A stretch of 64,000 bases of DNA from Sporosarcina sp. NCCP-2716 (GCF_023707985.1 NZ_BRCF01000006.1:62001-126000), one strand, 5' to 3'; positions 16,032 through 25,092 are shown, numbered from the stretch's first letter. Notes: a model not told the origin generated them from the sequence alone. Numbers and translations are program-made.

Positions 16032-17855
16032 TTATGATTTCGCGGTCTCTGCGTTGATCTCTTCTGTCAGTTCGACAAGCTGATCGATCAGGCTGCCGAT
16101 ATAGGCGATCGTGTTTTTCAGCGGCTGTTCGGTCGTAATGTCGACACCGGCCATTTTTGAAAGTTCCGCCGGAGTTTTCGTTCCGCCTGCCTGGAGCACT
16201 TTCAGCCAGTCATCGACCGCCGGCTGTCCTTCGTCCAGTACACGCTTCGCCATTTCAGTGGAAATCGTCAGCCCGGCGCTGTACGTGTACGGATAGAGGC
16301 CCATATAATAGTGCGGCTGGCGCATCCACGTCAACTCCGCCCCTTCGCTGATGTCCACCGTGTCTCCCCAGAACTCTTCCAGCACACTGCGTTTCAGCTT
16401 GTTCAGCGTCGAGGCATTCACACTGCCGCCTTCATCGATGATTTCGTACACTTTGCGCTGGTAGGCCGCTTCGAGCAAGTGTGTCACGAAGTTATGGTAA
16501 TACGTCCGTGAAATGATGGACGCGATAACCCAGCGCTTGAATTTCAAGTCTTCCGAGTTCGACAGCAGGTGGTTCGCCATGAGCATTTCATTCATCGTAG
16601 ACGGTGCTTCGATGAAGTACGTCGACGGGCGGGAATTGAAGACGTTCTGATGCTTATGGGCATTGTAGAAGTGCCCCGCATGTCCGAGTTCGTGGGCAAG
16701 CACGAAGACGTCTTCCATGCTGCCTGTCCAGGAGATGAGGATGTACGGGTGGGTGCCGTAAGGGCTCGAACAGAACGCGCCTGTCGATTTCCCTTTGTTC
16801 TGGGCGAAGTCCGTCCAGCGCTCATCGTACGAACGTTCCACCATGTCCAGATAGTCTTCTCCCATGATGGCAAGGGAGTCATGGATGTATTTCTTCGACT
16901 CTTCCACAGTGATCGTCGGCTCGTATGTCGGGTCGAGCGGAATCTTCAAGTCGGCGAACGTCATCTTGTCGAGGCCGTACTCTTTCTGCAGCAGTTTGGC
17001 GTACTTGCGCATGTGCGGCGCGAGTTCTTCCATGATGAGGTCGATCTGCCGGTTGTACATCGAACGGTCGACTTCCTGGTTGAACAGCAGGTAATCCGTG
17101 ATGCTTTCGTAGCCGCGCAAATCGGATGTGATCTTTTCGATCTGCAGATGGGCGTCGTACGTTTTCGCTGTGGTGTGCTGATAGTCGCGCAGCTTCTTCG
17201 AGAACGCCTCGAATGCAGCCCGGCGTTTGCGGGTATCTGGCTCCGATTCCCAGCCGCCCTCGAACGTGACATAGCTGAGAGGATACACTTCGCCGTCGAC
17301 GGTGAAGTCCTCGAACTGCATATCGACCATCTTCGTCGTATTGTACAGTCCATACGGCGCGTCGAACGCCGCGGAGTAGGCAGCGAGCACTTTCTCCGCT
17401 TCCGGGTGGAGACGGTACTCTTTCTCGCGCAGCAGCTCTTTCAAATAATGACGGTATTCATCGGACTGTTCCATTGCGGACTGCAGGACGTCCTCCGGAA
17501 GAGCGAGCAGTTCACTCGTCACGAATGACAGCTGACTGCCTGCTTTTGCGGCAGCGGCGCCGAAGCGGCTGTCGCGGAGCTGGGTGTCATCGTCGGTCTG
17601 GTCGACGCTGACCGCCAAATTCGAGTACGTGCCGATCGGGATGAGCTGAAGGTAGATCCCTTCGTATCCTTTCAAGACATCGATGACATCTTCGGAAGTC
17701 TGGATCCGGCCTTCGAATTTCTCTTCGAAAGCGGTGACATCACTCTGGAATTTCTTCAGAGCTTCCTCATACTTCTGTTCCGTTTCGAACAGATCTTTCA
17801 AGTTCCATGTTTCCTGGACGGGTACTTCCGAGCGCGGGGGCAGTTGTTTCACCAA
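16032..17855 (-). CDS. pepF: Oligoendopeptidase F (M3B metallopeptidase)
   Basis: 607 residues, full length. Zinc motif HELGH in VFVLAHELGHAGHF, with the third ligand Glu in IEAPSTMNEMLM about 25 residues later; ALYP-type region HYYMGLYPYTYSAGL for substrate binding. Cytoplasmic, cleaves peptides of roughly 7-17 residues. TTG 17855 and GTG 17852 are adjacent starts; AAAGGAGAG precedes both. Monocistronic, with a promoter at 17923-17896. Its 3' terminator has been altered by the neighbouring element. Confidence 0.93.
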   Translation of the reverse strand: MVKQLPPRSEVPVQETWNLKDLFETEQKYEEALKKFQSDVTAFEEKFEGRIQTSEDVIDVLKGYEGIYLQLIPIGTYSNLAVSVDQTDDDTQLRDSRFGAAAAKAGSQLSFVTSELLALPEDVLQSAMEQSDEYRHYLKELLREKEYRLHPEAEKVLAAYSAAFDAPYGLYNTTKMVDMQFEDFTVDGEVYPLSYVTFEGGWESEPDTRKRRAAFEAFSKKLRDYQHTTAKTYDAHLQIEKITSDLRGYESITDYLLFNQEVDRSMYNRQIDLIMEELAPHMRKYAKLLQKEYGLDKMTFADLKIPLDPTYEPTITVEESKKYIHDSLAIMGEDYLDMVERSYDERWTDFAQNKGKSTGAFCSSPYGTHPYILISWTGSMEDVFVLAHELGHAGHFYNAHKHQNVFNSRPSTYFIEAPSTMNEMLMANHLLSNSEDLKFKRWVIASIISRTYYHNFVTHLLEAAYQRKVYEIIDEGGSVNASTLNKLKRSVLEEFWGDTVDISEGAELTWMRQPHYYMGLYPYTYSAGLTISTEMAKRVLDEGQPAVDDWLKVLQAGGTKTPAELSKMAGVDITTEQPLKNTIAYIGSLIDQLVELTEEINAETAKS

Positions 17856-17895
17856 TTGGACTCTCTCCTTTATTTCGAAATCTGAACTAATTAGT

Positions 17896-17923
17896 AGTAT
17901 AAATCAAGATGATTGAAATGTAA
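17896..17923 (-). promoter_or_regulatory. SigA promoter of pepF
   Basis: Minus strand: TTACAT (17923-17918), 16 bases, TATACT (17901-17896). Confidence 0.5.
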
Positions 17924-17945
17924 AAAGATTTCGAGACTCCGCCCG

Positions 17946-18395
17946 CTACCGGGGGAGCTGATTCGAAATCATGAAGCGGAGGAGCCAGTTGACATCGAGT
18001 GTTTCGTCCACAACGGTGAACTGTTCGCCTTCCTCCGTGACGATCAGATGATCATCAGCGAGGATGGTGATCCGGCTCCGCCCGCTGTCCTCGAGAGTAA
18101 TGGTGAACTGGTTGAAGTCGAGATCATGCAGCGCCTGCTGGGTATCGACTTTCCTCACTTCAACTGTTTGCAGGAAGGTCATCAGACGGCCGATCTCCTC
18201 CTTGTCCGTCACCGTCCATGCAGGAGGGGCGGAGCTGACGGATGCTGGACTTGTGAAGACGAGCTGGTCCACGGATGCCGCAGAACCCGGCAGGATCTCA
18301 TGGAACCCTTTCACTTGGAATTCCTCTATCGACTGGATCATTGCATACACGCCGCCGATGAGCAGGCAGGTCAGGAGCAGGGCCCGCAGTTTCAT
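17946..18395 (-). CDS. Hypothetical membrane-anchored protein
   Basis: 149 residues from ATG 18395, after AAGGGGGAATTAAT. One N-terminal hydrophobic segment (residues 3-20) acts as anchor or signal; it has LLLTC but not a good lipobox. The rest is a small exported domain with alternating beta strands and the segment VTDKEEIGRLMTFLQTVEVRKVD. Resembles short Bacillus proteins annotated only as hypothetical; no function can be given. Confidence 0.6.
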   Translation of the reverse strand: MKLRALLLTCLLIGGVYAMIQSIEEFQVKGFHEILPGSAASVDQLVFTSPASVSSAPPAWTVTDKEEIGRLMTFLQTVEVRKVDTQQALHDLDFNQFTITLEDSGRSRITILADDHLIVTEEGEQFTVVDETLDVNWLLRFMISNQLPR

Positions 18396-18551
18396 ATTAA
18401 TTCCCCCTTGTTGCGTTGGTACTTGCAGTATACGCACCGAACAGGTGACACGACCGTGTCGCCTTTCCCTATCCTATGCAGCAGGCGGCCTGAAAAGTAG
18501 AGGGGAAACTATGGTATAGTATTAGACAACTCAGACAAAAGGGGGATTCAC

Positions 18552-19034
18552 ATGAAACGATACGTAGAAAACGCCATACAGGACCGGTATCCGGATGACT
18601 TTTCGTGGTGCTTCGGCTGCGGCCGGCTGAACGAACAGGGTCATAAGTTCAGGACCGGATGGGACGGGGACAGCACGGTGACGTATTATGAGCCGGAAGC
18701 GGATCATACGGCGATCCCCGGGTTCGTCTACGGCGGGTTGATCGCCTCGCTCATCGACTGTCACGGGACAGGGTCCGCTTCGCTTGCACTCCATCGGAAA
18801 AACGGTTTTGAACCTGATAGTGAAGAGGTACCGCCGCGGTTCGTGACGGCTTCGCTCGCTGTCAACTTCGTCAAACCGACGCCTCAGGGGACTGTCCTGA
18901 AAGCGGTCGGCAAGGTCGAAGAGATCCATCCGAAAAAGTTCAAGGTGAGTACGGAAGTGTTTGCAGGCGATGAGCCGGTTGCAACCGGTGAAGTGGTTGC
19001 TGTCGTCATGCCCGCTTCGTTCGGCGCAAAATAA
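18552..19034 (+). CDS. PaaI-type hotdog-fold thioesterase
   Basis: 160 residues. The core PGFVYGGLIASLIDCHGTGSA is the hotdog helix with the catalytic-type Asp, followed by VTASLAVNFVKPTPQGTVL and KVSTEVFAGDEPVATGEVVAVVMP. An N-terminal CFGCG precedes the fold, as in many PaaI/YbaW-type members. Likely hydrolyses an acyl-CoA; substrate unknown. -10-like TATAGT sits upstream near 18515, and AAGGGGG precedes ATG 18552. Confidence 0.8.
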   Translation: MKRYVENAIQDRYPDDFSWCFGCGRLNEQGHKFRTGWDGDSTVTYYEPEADHTAIPGFVYGGLIASLIDCHGTGSASLALHRKNGFEPDSEEVPPRFVTASLAVNFVKPTPQGTVLKAVGKVEEIHPKKFKVSTEVFAGDEPVATGEVVAVVMPASFGAK

Positions 19035-19099
19035 GCTGAAACTTTTCCGGCAGGTCATCCGTATTACAGACAGCAAGACTTATAGAGAGGATGAACCTT

Positions 19100-19405
19100 A
19101 TGGAAGCCAAAGGATTGAAAATACTCGTACATGCCAGTGCGTTCTTCGCACCGTTTCTCGTGCCGTTCGTCGTCTATCTCGTATCGTCCGATCTACAGGT
19201 GAAGCGGATGTCCGTACAGGCGCTGCTGTTCCAGCTTGTCATGGGTGTCCTGATCACGATTTCGATCATTATGTCGTTTCTCCTGATCGGCATCCCGTTC
19301 CTCATCGGGTTCGGCCTGATGACGGTGATCATACCGATTATTGCGATCGTCAAGGCGATCAACGACGAGCCGTACAATTATCCGATTGTCGGACGCTGGT
19401 TCTGA
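19100..19405 (+). CDS. DUF4870 membrane protein
   Basis: 101 residues from ATG 19100, nine bases after GAGAGG; ATG 19091 abuts that site. Three hydrophobic helices and the family hallmarks H.S.FF.PF..P...Y near the start and the C-terminal AIVKAINDEPYNYPIVGRWF. DUF4870 proteins (YtcA/YyaB-like) have no established function. Monocistronic. Confidence 0.8.
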   Translation: MEAKGLKILVHASAFFAPFLVPFVVYLVSSDLQVKRMSVQALLFQLVMGVLITISIIMSFLLIGIPFLIGFGLMTVIIPIIAIVKAINDEPYNYPIVGRWF

Positions 19406-19423
19406 CGGAATCCATGGCTGTAC

Positions 19424-19465
19424 AAAACCTTCCTCGGCCACTATTTGTGACTTGGAAGGTTTTTT
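19424..19465 (+). terminator. Terminator after the DUF4870 gene
   Basis: AAAACCTTCC pairs with GGAAGGTTTT over a 20-base loop, followed by more T. Confidence 0.6.
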
Positions 19466-19545
19466 GATAGAGTGTTTGAAAGCGCTCGCATGACTGCGGA
19501 TGCTGAAGAATAGGGTGAAGGAACGAGAGAAAGGGAGGGAATGGG

Positions 19546-20772
19546 TTGAAGATCCGGTTTAACTTAGTGACACAGATTTTTACTGCATTTGTTCTGGCCG
19601 TTATTCTTGGAAGTATTTTCGGCAGTAAGATCGACTTTCTCCAGCCGCTTGGGGACTTGTTTCTGCGGCTCATCAAGTTCGTCATCGCTCCGCTGATCCT
19701 GTCGACACTGGTCGTCGGGGTCGCCAGCATGTCCGACCCGAAACAGCTCGGCCGCATCGGGGTGAAGACGATCGTCTACTACTTGGCGACCACCGCTGTC
19801 GCCATCATCATCGGGCTCGGAGTTGCGTTCCTGCTGAATCCGGGGAAAGGGGTCGACCTGCCGGCAGAGAATGCCGCAGTGCCTGAAGCCGCCGCAGCCG
19901 AACCGCAGAGCGCAGTTGACACACTGCTGAATATCGTCCCGGTGAATCCGTTCGAAGCGCTGGCGACCGGCAACATTCTGCAGATCATCTTCTTTGCGCT
20001 GTTCCTCGGGATTGCAATCACGATGATCGGAGAGAAGGCGACGCCCGTCCTGCGGTTTTTTGAAGGGTTCGCTGAAATCATGTACAAAATCACCGGCATC
20101 ATCATGCGCGTGGCGCCGATCGGTATTCTCGGACTCATGGCTCCTGTCGTCGGGCAATATGGCCTGTCGGTGCTGCTGCCGCTGCTGAAAGTGATTGCTG
20201 CTGTCTACATCGCCTGTGTCGTCCATGCGCTCGTCGTCTATTCGCTGGCTGTGAAAACGATGGGCAAAATGAGTCCGGTGACGTTCTTCAAAGGGATCTT
20301 CCCGGCGGCGCTCGTTGCGTACAGTACGGCGAGCAGCGCAGGAACACTGCCGGTGACGATGAAGAACACGACGGAAAATCTAGGTGTTCCGAAACGGATT
20401 GCGAGCTTCGTGCTGCCGCTCGGTGCGACGATCAACATGGACGGCACCGCGATCTACCAGGGAGTGGCCGTCGTGTTCATCGCACAGTTCTTCAATCTGG
20501 AACTCACATTCCTGCAGCTGCTGACAGTTGTGCTGACAACGGTGCTCGCTTCGATCGGCACGGCCGGTGTACCGGGGGCGGGGATGATCATGCTTGCGAT
20601 GGTGCTGAATTCCGTCAATATGCCGCTTGAAGGGATCGCCCTGATCGCCGGGATCGACCGGGTGCTCGATATGATGAGGACGTCCGTCAACATCGTCGGG
20701 GATGCGTCCGCCGCAGTGATCGTGGCAGGCTCCGAACGGGAGACCGGCACGCAGGCAGAAGCTGTACAGTAA
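19546..20772 (+). CDS. gltP: Sodium/proton:dicarboxylate (glutamate/aspartate) symporter
   Basis: 408 residues, DAACS family. Seen: the serine-rich re-entrant loop STASSAGTLPVT (HP1), TM7 motif INMDGTAIYQ, HP2 GTAGVPGAGMIML, and TM8 Asp/Arg in IDRVLDMMRTSVNIVGDA. The arginine pattern fits dicarboxylate amino acids. TTG start 19546, after AAGGGAGGG. An Ala/Glu/Pro loop (residues ~107-125) between TM3 and TM4 is normal for the family. Cation (Na+ or H+) not determined. Confidence 0.87.
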   Translation: MKIRFNLVTQIFTAFVLAVILGSIFGSKIDFLQPLGDLFLRLIKFVIAPLILSTLVVGVASMSDPKQLGRIGVKTIVYYLATTAVAIIIGLGVAFLLNPGKGVDLPAENAAVPEAAAAEPQSAVDTLLNIVPVNPFEALATGNILQIIFFALFLGIAITMIGEKATPVLRFFEGFAEIMYKITGIIMRVAPIGILGLMAPVVGQYGLSVLLPLLKVIAAVYIACVVHALVVYSLAVKTMGKMSPVTFFKGIFPAALVAYSTASSAGTLPVTMKNTTENLGVPKRIASFVLPLGATINMDGTAIYQGVAVVFIAQFFNLELTFLQLLTVVLTTVLASIGTAGVPGAGMIMLAMVLNSVNMPLEGIALIAGIDRVLDMMRTSVNIVGDASAAVIVAGSERETGTQAEAVQ

Positions 20773-20777
20773 TACGG

Positions 20778-20820
20778 AACAGACGCCCCCTCCCTGGAAA
20801 AGGGAAGGGGCGTCTGTTTT
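20778..20820 (+). terminator. Terminator of the symporter gene
   Basis: AACAGACGCCCC pairs with GGGGCGTCTGTT around an inner TCCCT/AGGGA stem, followed by TTTCTTT. Confidence 0.85.
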
Positions 20821-20896
20821 CTTTGGCGCATTCGGGCAAGTCCGGCCGTCCTGAACCATATACTGGCTGTATTACTAAACTAGAGGCGGTGACACT

Positions 20897-21520
20897 ATTC
20901 AATCGGTACGGCGTTTGACAGTACTCTCAGCCGGAAGTTTCCTGATCGCCTGCGGACTCAATGGATTTCTCGTCCCGGCCGGACTGATGGAAGGCGGAGC
21001 GCTCGGCATCAGCCTGATCGTCCACTATACATCAGGCTTCAAAGTCGGGCTGACGTTTCTGACGATCAGCCTGCCGATCTTCCTGATGGCCTGGCTGTGG
21101 CATCGGCCGTTTTTCTACAACGGCATCCACGGCATGCTTGCCTCCGCCCTCATCATCGATCTCCTTGCCCCTCTGCAGAAAACGGCAGGTGCCTTTCCGG
21201 CAGACCCTCTTTCAGCTGCATTGTGCGGCGGCATTCTCATCGGTATCGGAACGGGGGTCCTGCTCCGGTCGGGCATCAGTATAGGCGGAACAGATCTGCT
21301 GGCCCAGCTGCTCGCAAAGCAGCTGAACGTGAACGCAGGCCTCGTCATTTTGATTTTTGACCTGATCATTGTTAGTATGGGAAGCTTACTGATCCCCGGT
21401 ATTTCCCTGCTGCTGTCCGCGGCAACCGTCCTCTGTGTAGGCGGAACGATAAGCCTCATCACCTCCGGAACTTCCGCCTTCAGCCGGAGCAGGCGTCCGG
21501 CAGGGGCGGATCGGGCTTAG
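20897..21520 (+). CDS. YitT/DUF161-family membrane protein, short form
   Basis: About 207 residues. Five or six helices with the family repeat GLMEGGALGISLIV and GIGTGVLLRSGISIGGTDLLAQLL. The usual cytoplasmic C-terminal DUF2179 domain is absent: the protein stops after the last helix with SRSRRPAGADRA. Start: a strong ribosome-binding site AGGCGGTGA (20884-20892) points to ATT 20897, giving the expected N-terminus; TTG 20915 is the conventional alternative but lacks a site. Its stop overlaps the stop of the convergent gene. Confidence 0.75.
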   Translation: MQSVRRLTVLSAGSFLIACGLNGFLVPAGLMEGGALGISLIVHYTSGFKVGLTFLTISLPIFLMAWLWHRPFFYNGIHGMLASALIIDLLAPLQKTAGAFPADPLSAALCGGILIGIGTGVLLRSGISIGGTDLLAQLLAKQLNVNAGLVILIFDLIIVSMGSLLIPGISLLLSAATVLCVGGTISLITSGTSAFSRSRRPAGADRA

Positions 21521-21882
21521 TCGGAAGGGTCCGCATGTTTTGCGGAGTCGAATCCCTGGTGGACATCGACCGTAGTCACAATCGTGAACAAGGTGATGAG
21601 CAGGGCGGAAAACCAGAACAGTCCCCGTTCACTGAATGGATGGACCTCGCGTCGCGACCCTTCGTAGATCGCTTCCATACTGCGTGACAGAAGATCCAGA
21701 TCGAGGAGGAGGGGGAACAGCGCGCATGTCCAGCTCATGTTCAGCAGCAGATTGAAGATGGCGTATACTCCCGGGTGTTTCCCGTCGGCGGATCGGTAGG
21801 CGCTGACGGTCATGTCGACCACAGCCAGTATCAGCAGCAGGGGAACATAGAAAGAGAGGGCGATTTCATCCGCTTCGGTCAT
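21517..21882 (-). CDS. Small integral membrane protein, unknown function
   Basis: 121 residues from ATG 21882 (AAGGATG upstream); a longer start at 21903 is possible. Three or four helices: residues ~8-28, ~40-60 and ~90-110. Acidic/His-containing tail VDVHQGFDSAKHADPSD. It converges on the YitT gene with overlapping stops (TTAG), so the two transcripts are antisense at their ends. No family recognised. Confidence 0.55.
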   Translation of the reverse strand: MTEADEIALSFYVPLLLILAVVDMTVSAYRSADGKHPGVYAIFNLLLNMSWTCALFPLLLDLDLLSRSMEAIYEGSRREVHPFSERGLFWFSALLITLFTIVTTVDVHQGFDSAKHADPSD

Positions 21883-21969
21883 CCAATCACATCCTTCAAG
21901 CAAATTGTTGACGAAAGCGGACGTTCTTAGTCATGGAAACCTCACAATCGAAGAACAATCAGAAAGCAG

Positions 21970-21994
21970 GTTACTTAGCAGGAATTAAGGGTAA
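21970..21994 (+). promoter_or_regulatory. Possible SigB promoter of the betaine transporter
   Basis: GTTACT (21970-21975), 13 bases, GGGTAA (21989-21994). The -10 matches GGGTAT at 5 of 6 positions; the -35 is weaker (GTTTAA expected). Confidence 0.4.
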
Positions 21995-22025
21995 AAAAGA
22001 AGTATCTATTTAAAAATGGGAGTCG

Positions 22026-23606
22026 TTGTTGTTGGAGAAAAAGTTTTGGAAGAATCCAGTTTTTGGTATTTCAGCTGCAGTCATTGGTGTATTGGTCGTG
22101 CTCGGCGCCGTGATGCCAGTTAGGTTCGGCGCTGTTGCGGACCGTATGTACGCGTTCACGACCAGAAGTTTCGGCTGGTTCTATCTGCTGGTCGTCTTTG
22201 CACTCATCGTTTTCCTGATCGGTCTTGCAATCAGTAAGTACGGCGCGATCCGTCTCGGGGGAGACGAAGAGCGTCCGGATTATCCCTTCTTCACATGGAT
22301 CGGTATGCTGTTCTCGGCCGGTTTCGGGGTCGGACTCGTCTTTTACGGTGTAGCGGAGCCGATGAGCCATTACATAAGCGCCCCGGTTTCAGGTGTGCAG
22401 CCGAGCAGTGAAGAGGCGGCGCGCCTGGCGATGGGCTATTCGTTCTTCCATTGGGGCATTTCCCAATGGGCTATTTTCGGACTCGTCGGTCTGGTCATCG
22501 CATTCTTGCAGTTCCGTAAGAAGAAGGACGGGCTCATCTCGACGGCGCTCGAGCCGATCGTCGGGTCGAACCGGTATCTGAAAGGCGGCATCGACTCATT
22601 CGCTGTCATCGCGACAGTGATGGGGATTGCGACATCGATCGGTCTCGGTGTCCTGCAGATGAGCGGAGGGCTTGAGTATGCGTTCGACGTCAAAAACACG
22701 TTCTTCGTCCAGTTTGCGATCATCGCAGTCGTCTGCGCGGCGTATCTGCTGTCCGCTTCGACCGGACTCAACAAAGGGATCCGCTATTTGGGCAACTTCA
22801 ATCTGGCACTGGCCATCGCGATGCTCGTCTTCTTCTTCATCGTCGGTCCGAAGGTGTTCATCCTCGACACATTCACGCTTGCAATCGGGGATTACATTAC
22901 GAATTTCATCCAGTACAGTCTTCGCCTGCAGCCATATGGTGAAGGCACATGGGTCCAGAAGTGGACAATCTTCTACTGGGCGTGGACGATCGCGTGGTCG
23001 CCGTTCGTCGGCGCATTCGTTGCGCGCGTATCGAAAGGGCGCACGATCCGTGAGTTCATCATCGGCGTGATGGTGATCCCGCCCGTGTTTGCGTGCATGT
23101 GGATTGCGACGCTCGGCGGGACAGCCCTCTACAGTGATCTGAAGAACGGGACGAAGATCGGGGAGGCGGTGGACCAGGACGTCACTGCGGCGCTGTTTGA
23201 GACGTTCCAGCATATGCCGTTCACAGGCCTGATGACGGTCCTTGCGATCATCCTCATATTCACGTTCCTCATCACTTCCGCGGACTCCGCGACGTATATC
23301 CTCGCGAGCATGACGACCCGGGGCAGCCTGCTGCCGCCGATGGCCGTCAAGATGATCTGGGGGATCCTCATGTCCGCCATTGCGGCCGTGCTGCTGTATG
23401 CCGGCGGTCTTGAAGCGCTGCAGTCCGCTTCGCTCGTCTCTGCGCTGCCGTTCTGCCTGTTCCTGATCATCATGCTGTTCGCCCTAGTGAAAGTGCTGAA
23501 GAAAGAGCCGATCACCGTCCGGCCTCGCGATATCAGGCGGTTTGAAAAGATCGAGGCGGAATACAAGAAACACCAGAAACGGAAACGTGATAAAAACGTG
23601 AAATAA
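22026..23606 (+). CDS. BCCT-family glycine betaine transporter (OpuD-like)
   Basis: 526 residues, 12 helices. BCCT hallmarks: GMLFSAGFGVGLVFYGVAEP and the Trp-rich segment FYWAWTIAWSPFVGAFVARVSKGRTIREF. The basic C-terminal tail (KHQKRKRDKNVK) is like the osmosensory tail of BetP/OpuD. Imports glycine betaine or related compatible solutes with sodium. Three consecutive TTG codons (22026, 22029, 22032) follow GGGAG; any may start. A SigB-like promoter upstream would tie it to osmotic stress. Confidence 0.9.
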   Translation: MLLEKKFWKNPVFGISAAVIGVLVVLGAVMPVRFGAVADRMYAFTTRSFGWFYLLVVFALIVFLIGLAISKYGAIRLGGDEERPDYPFFTWIGMLFSAGFGVGLVFYGVAEPMSHYISAPVSGVQPSSEEAARLAMGYSFFHWGISQWAIFGLVGLVIAFLQFRKKKDGLISTALEPIVGSNRYLKGGIDSFAVIATVMGIATSIGLGVLQMSGGLEYAFDVKNTFFVQFAIIAVVCAAYLLSASTGLNKGIRYLGNFNLALAIAMLVFFFIVGPKVFILDTFTLAIGDYITNFIQYSLRLQPYGEGTWVQKWTIFYWAWTIAWSPFVGAFVARVSKGRTIREFIIGVMVIPPVFACMWIATLGGTALYSDLKNGTKIGEAVDQDVTAALFETFQHMPFTGLMTVLAIILIFTFLITSADSATYILASMTTRGSLLPPMAVKMIWGILMSAIAAVLLYAGGLEALQSASLVSALPFCLFLIIMLFALVKVLKKEPITVRPRDIRRFEKIEAEYKKHQKRKRDKNVK

Positions 23607-23634
23607 CGGGACGGCTGCAGCTGCTGTCCATAAG

Positions 23635-23672
23635 AAAAGTGTCCCGGCCAATCAGGCGCCGGGACACTTTTT
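23635..23672. terminator. Bidirectional terminator overlapping a stop codon
   Basis: Stem AAAAGTGTCCCGGC with GCCGGGACACTTTT. The right arm encodes the last codons (KKCPGA) and the stop of the minus-strand phosphatase lies in the loop. Confidence 0.85.
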
Positions 23673-24386
23673 GCTGGCCGCGGTTACGGACAGTTCCTCC
23701 TTTTCCGGCAGGACCAGGCAGTTGAGCTGTCCGCCGAAAACCGCTCCGCCGTCGATGCCGATGATCCGGTTCGCACCGAAGTAGATATGATGATTGTCCT
23801 TGTCCCCATGCAGCCCCATCGTCGGTGTATGTCCGAATACGACCGTCTCCTCACCCGCATAGCCCGTATGAAAGACGTCGCGTATCCAGACGAGGTCATA
23901 CGGGTCCGTCTCTTCAGGAGGTATGCCCGGCTTGACGCCGGCATGGACGAAAAGGAAACCGTCCGCTTCTGAGTAGTAAGGGAGACTGCGGATAAAGTCC
24001 AGGTGGCGGGTGAGGATATCCGAGTGCAGGTAAGGCTTCACGAAGTCCTCGTCTTCCGCGAACAGGAAGGACTCCGGCTCGAAACCATAGCTTTTCAGCG
24101 TGGCCTCGCCTCCGTTCCGTCCTGTCCAATTGCGCCATGTCTTTTCGTTGCCGTCGATGAGGGACCGGATCATCATATCTTCGTGGTTCCCCTGGAGGGC
24201 GACAGCACCGCCCCTGACCAGTTCCATCACCCGGTCGACGACCGCTTTCGAGTCGGGTCCCCGGTCGATATAGTCGCCAAGCAGATAGAGCCGGTCTTCC
24301 GCCGGATCATACGCCGCTTTTTCGAGCAGCGCATCGAGCATTTCAAGTTCTCCGTGGATATCACTTACGACGAGTGTCCGTTTCAT
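23652..24386 (-). CDS. PPP-family serine/threonine phosphatase
   Basis: 244 residues from ATG 24386 (ATG 24395 is also possible but too close to GGAGAGG). The three PPP metal motifs are complete: SDIHGE (GDxHG type), GDYIDRG and GNHED; further His ligands in VHAGVKPG and FGHTP. Two metal ions hydrolyse phosphoprotein esters. It resembles bacterial PrpA/PrpE-like enzymes; bis(5'-nucleosyl)tetraphosphatase activity is an alternative within this superfamily. Confidence 0.85.
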   Translation of the reverse strand: MKRTLVVSDIHGELEMLDALLEKAAYDPAEDRLYLLGDYIDRGPDSKAVVDRVMELVRGGAVALQGNHEDMMIRSLIDGNEKTWRNWTGRNGGEATLKSYGFEPESFLFAEDEDFVKPYLHSDILTRHLDFIRSLPYYSEADGFLFVHAGVKPGIPPEETDPYDLVWIRDVFHTGYAGEETVVFGHTPTMGLHGDKDNHHIYFGANRIIGIDGGAVFGGQLNCLVLPEKEELSVTAASKKCPGA

Positions 24387-24477
24387 CTTCCTCATCCTCT
24401 CCTTCTCTTATGCAAGGATATCAGGATGGAAAGCGGTACTGCAACCGATGCATGACGGCGCCGTCAGCTGCGGCCGG

Positions 24478-25092
24478 TCACAGGAACGGGAGAAAACGCT
24501 GCAGAGGGCTCGTTTCCGGGATGAGCGGTTCCAGGTCCTTCAGGGCGATCGGGAAATACGGGAAGCCCCAGACATACGGAGTGATCTCATACAGCTGGAA
24601 GAAGAATACGATGGAAGTATCAGCGAGATAGAAGTCCTGGTCCCGCCTGATTTCCGTGAACGGCGGGTCCAGCAGTTCGACATTCCACTGTTCGATCTTT
24701 TTGCGGATCAGATCTGAAATCGGCTTTTCGAATTCCTTGCTGCCAAGCAAATCGTAAAGTGTGTACTTTTTTCCGGTCTGCGTGTCGAAGGTGAGCGGGA
24801 CGACCACTGTCATGCCGTGTGCACCGCCTGTGAAAGAGTAGGCGATGAGCGTCAGGCTGAGCATATTACGTTCATTCGTCTTCACCTCGAAATAGACGAC
24901 CAGTTCGACCAGGTTCGGATCATAGTAGTTCTGATCGAGCAGCAGCTTATTCAGTGCGTTCCGGATCTGTGTGTTGAGGCTGTGCTGGACGACGGGCAGG
25001 TGGGGCAGATGGACTTCCGGATAGACAATGGACACGGAAGGGGAGGGGTTCGGCAGTGTGCGGGTCGTCACGAGGACCGGCGTGTTCTTCAA
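24478..25092 (-). CDS. DUF3298/DUF4163 domain protein without signal peptide
   Basis: 204 residues from TTG 25092, with AAAGGAT seven bases upstream. The DUF4163 half (VSIVYPEVHLPHLPVVQHSLNTQIRNAL) and the DUF3298 half (TFDTQTGKKYTLYDLLGSKEF...FFQLYEITPYVWGFPYFPI) are both present; this architecture is the lysozyme-binding domain of anti-sigma factor RsiV. Unlike RsiV, no transmembrane segment or anti-sigma N-terminus is visible, and no sigma gene is adjacent. Function unknown; possibly cytoplasmic or released by a non-classical route. Confidence 0.75.
   Translation of the reverse strand: MKNTPVLVTTRTLPNPSPSVSIVYPEVHLPHLPVVQHSLNTQIRNALNKLLLDQNYYDPNLVELVVYFEVKTNERNMLSLTLIAYSFTGGAHGMTVVVPLTFDTQTGKKYTLYDLLGSKEFEKPISDLIRKKIEQWNVELLDPPFTEIRRDQDFYLADTSIVFFFQLYEITPYVWGFPYFPIALKDLEPLIPETSPLQRFLPFL

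Noticed and set aside
16569..17528. 319-codon plus-strand frame opposite pepF
   Set aside because: Shadow of pepF; no start signal and no recognisable domain.
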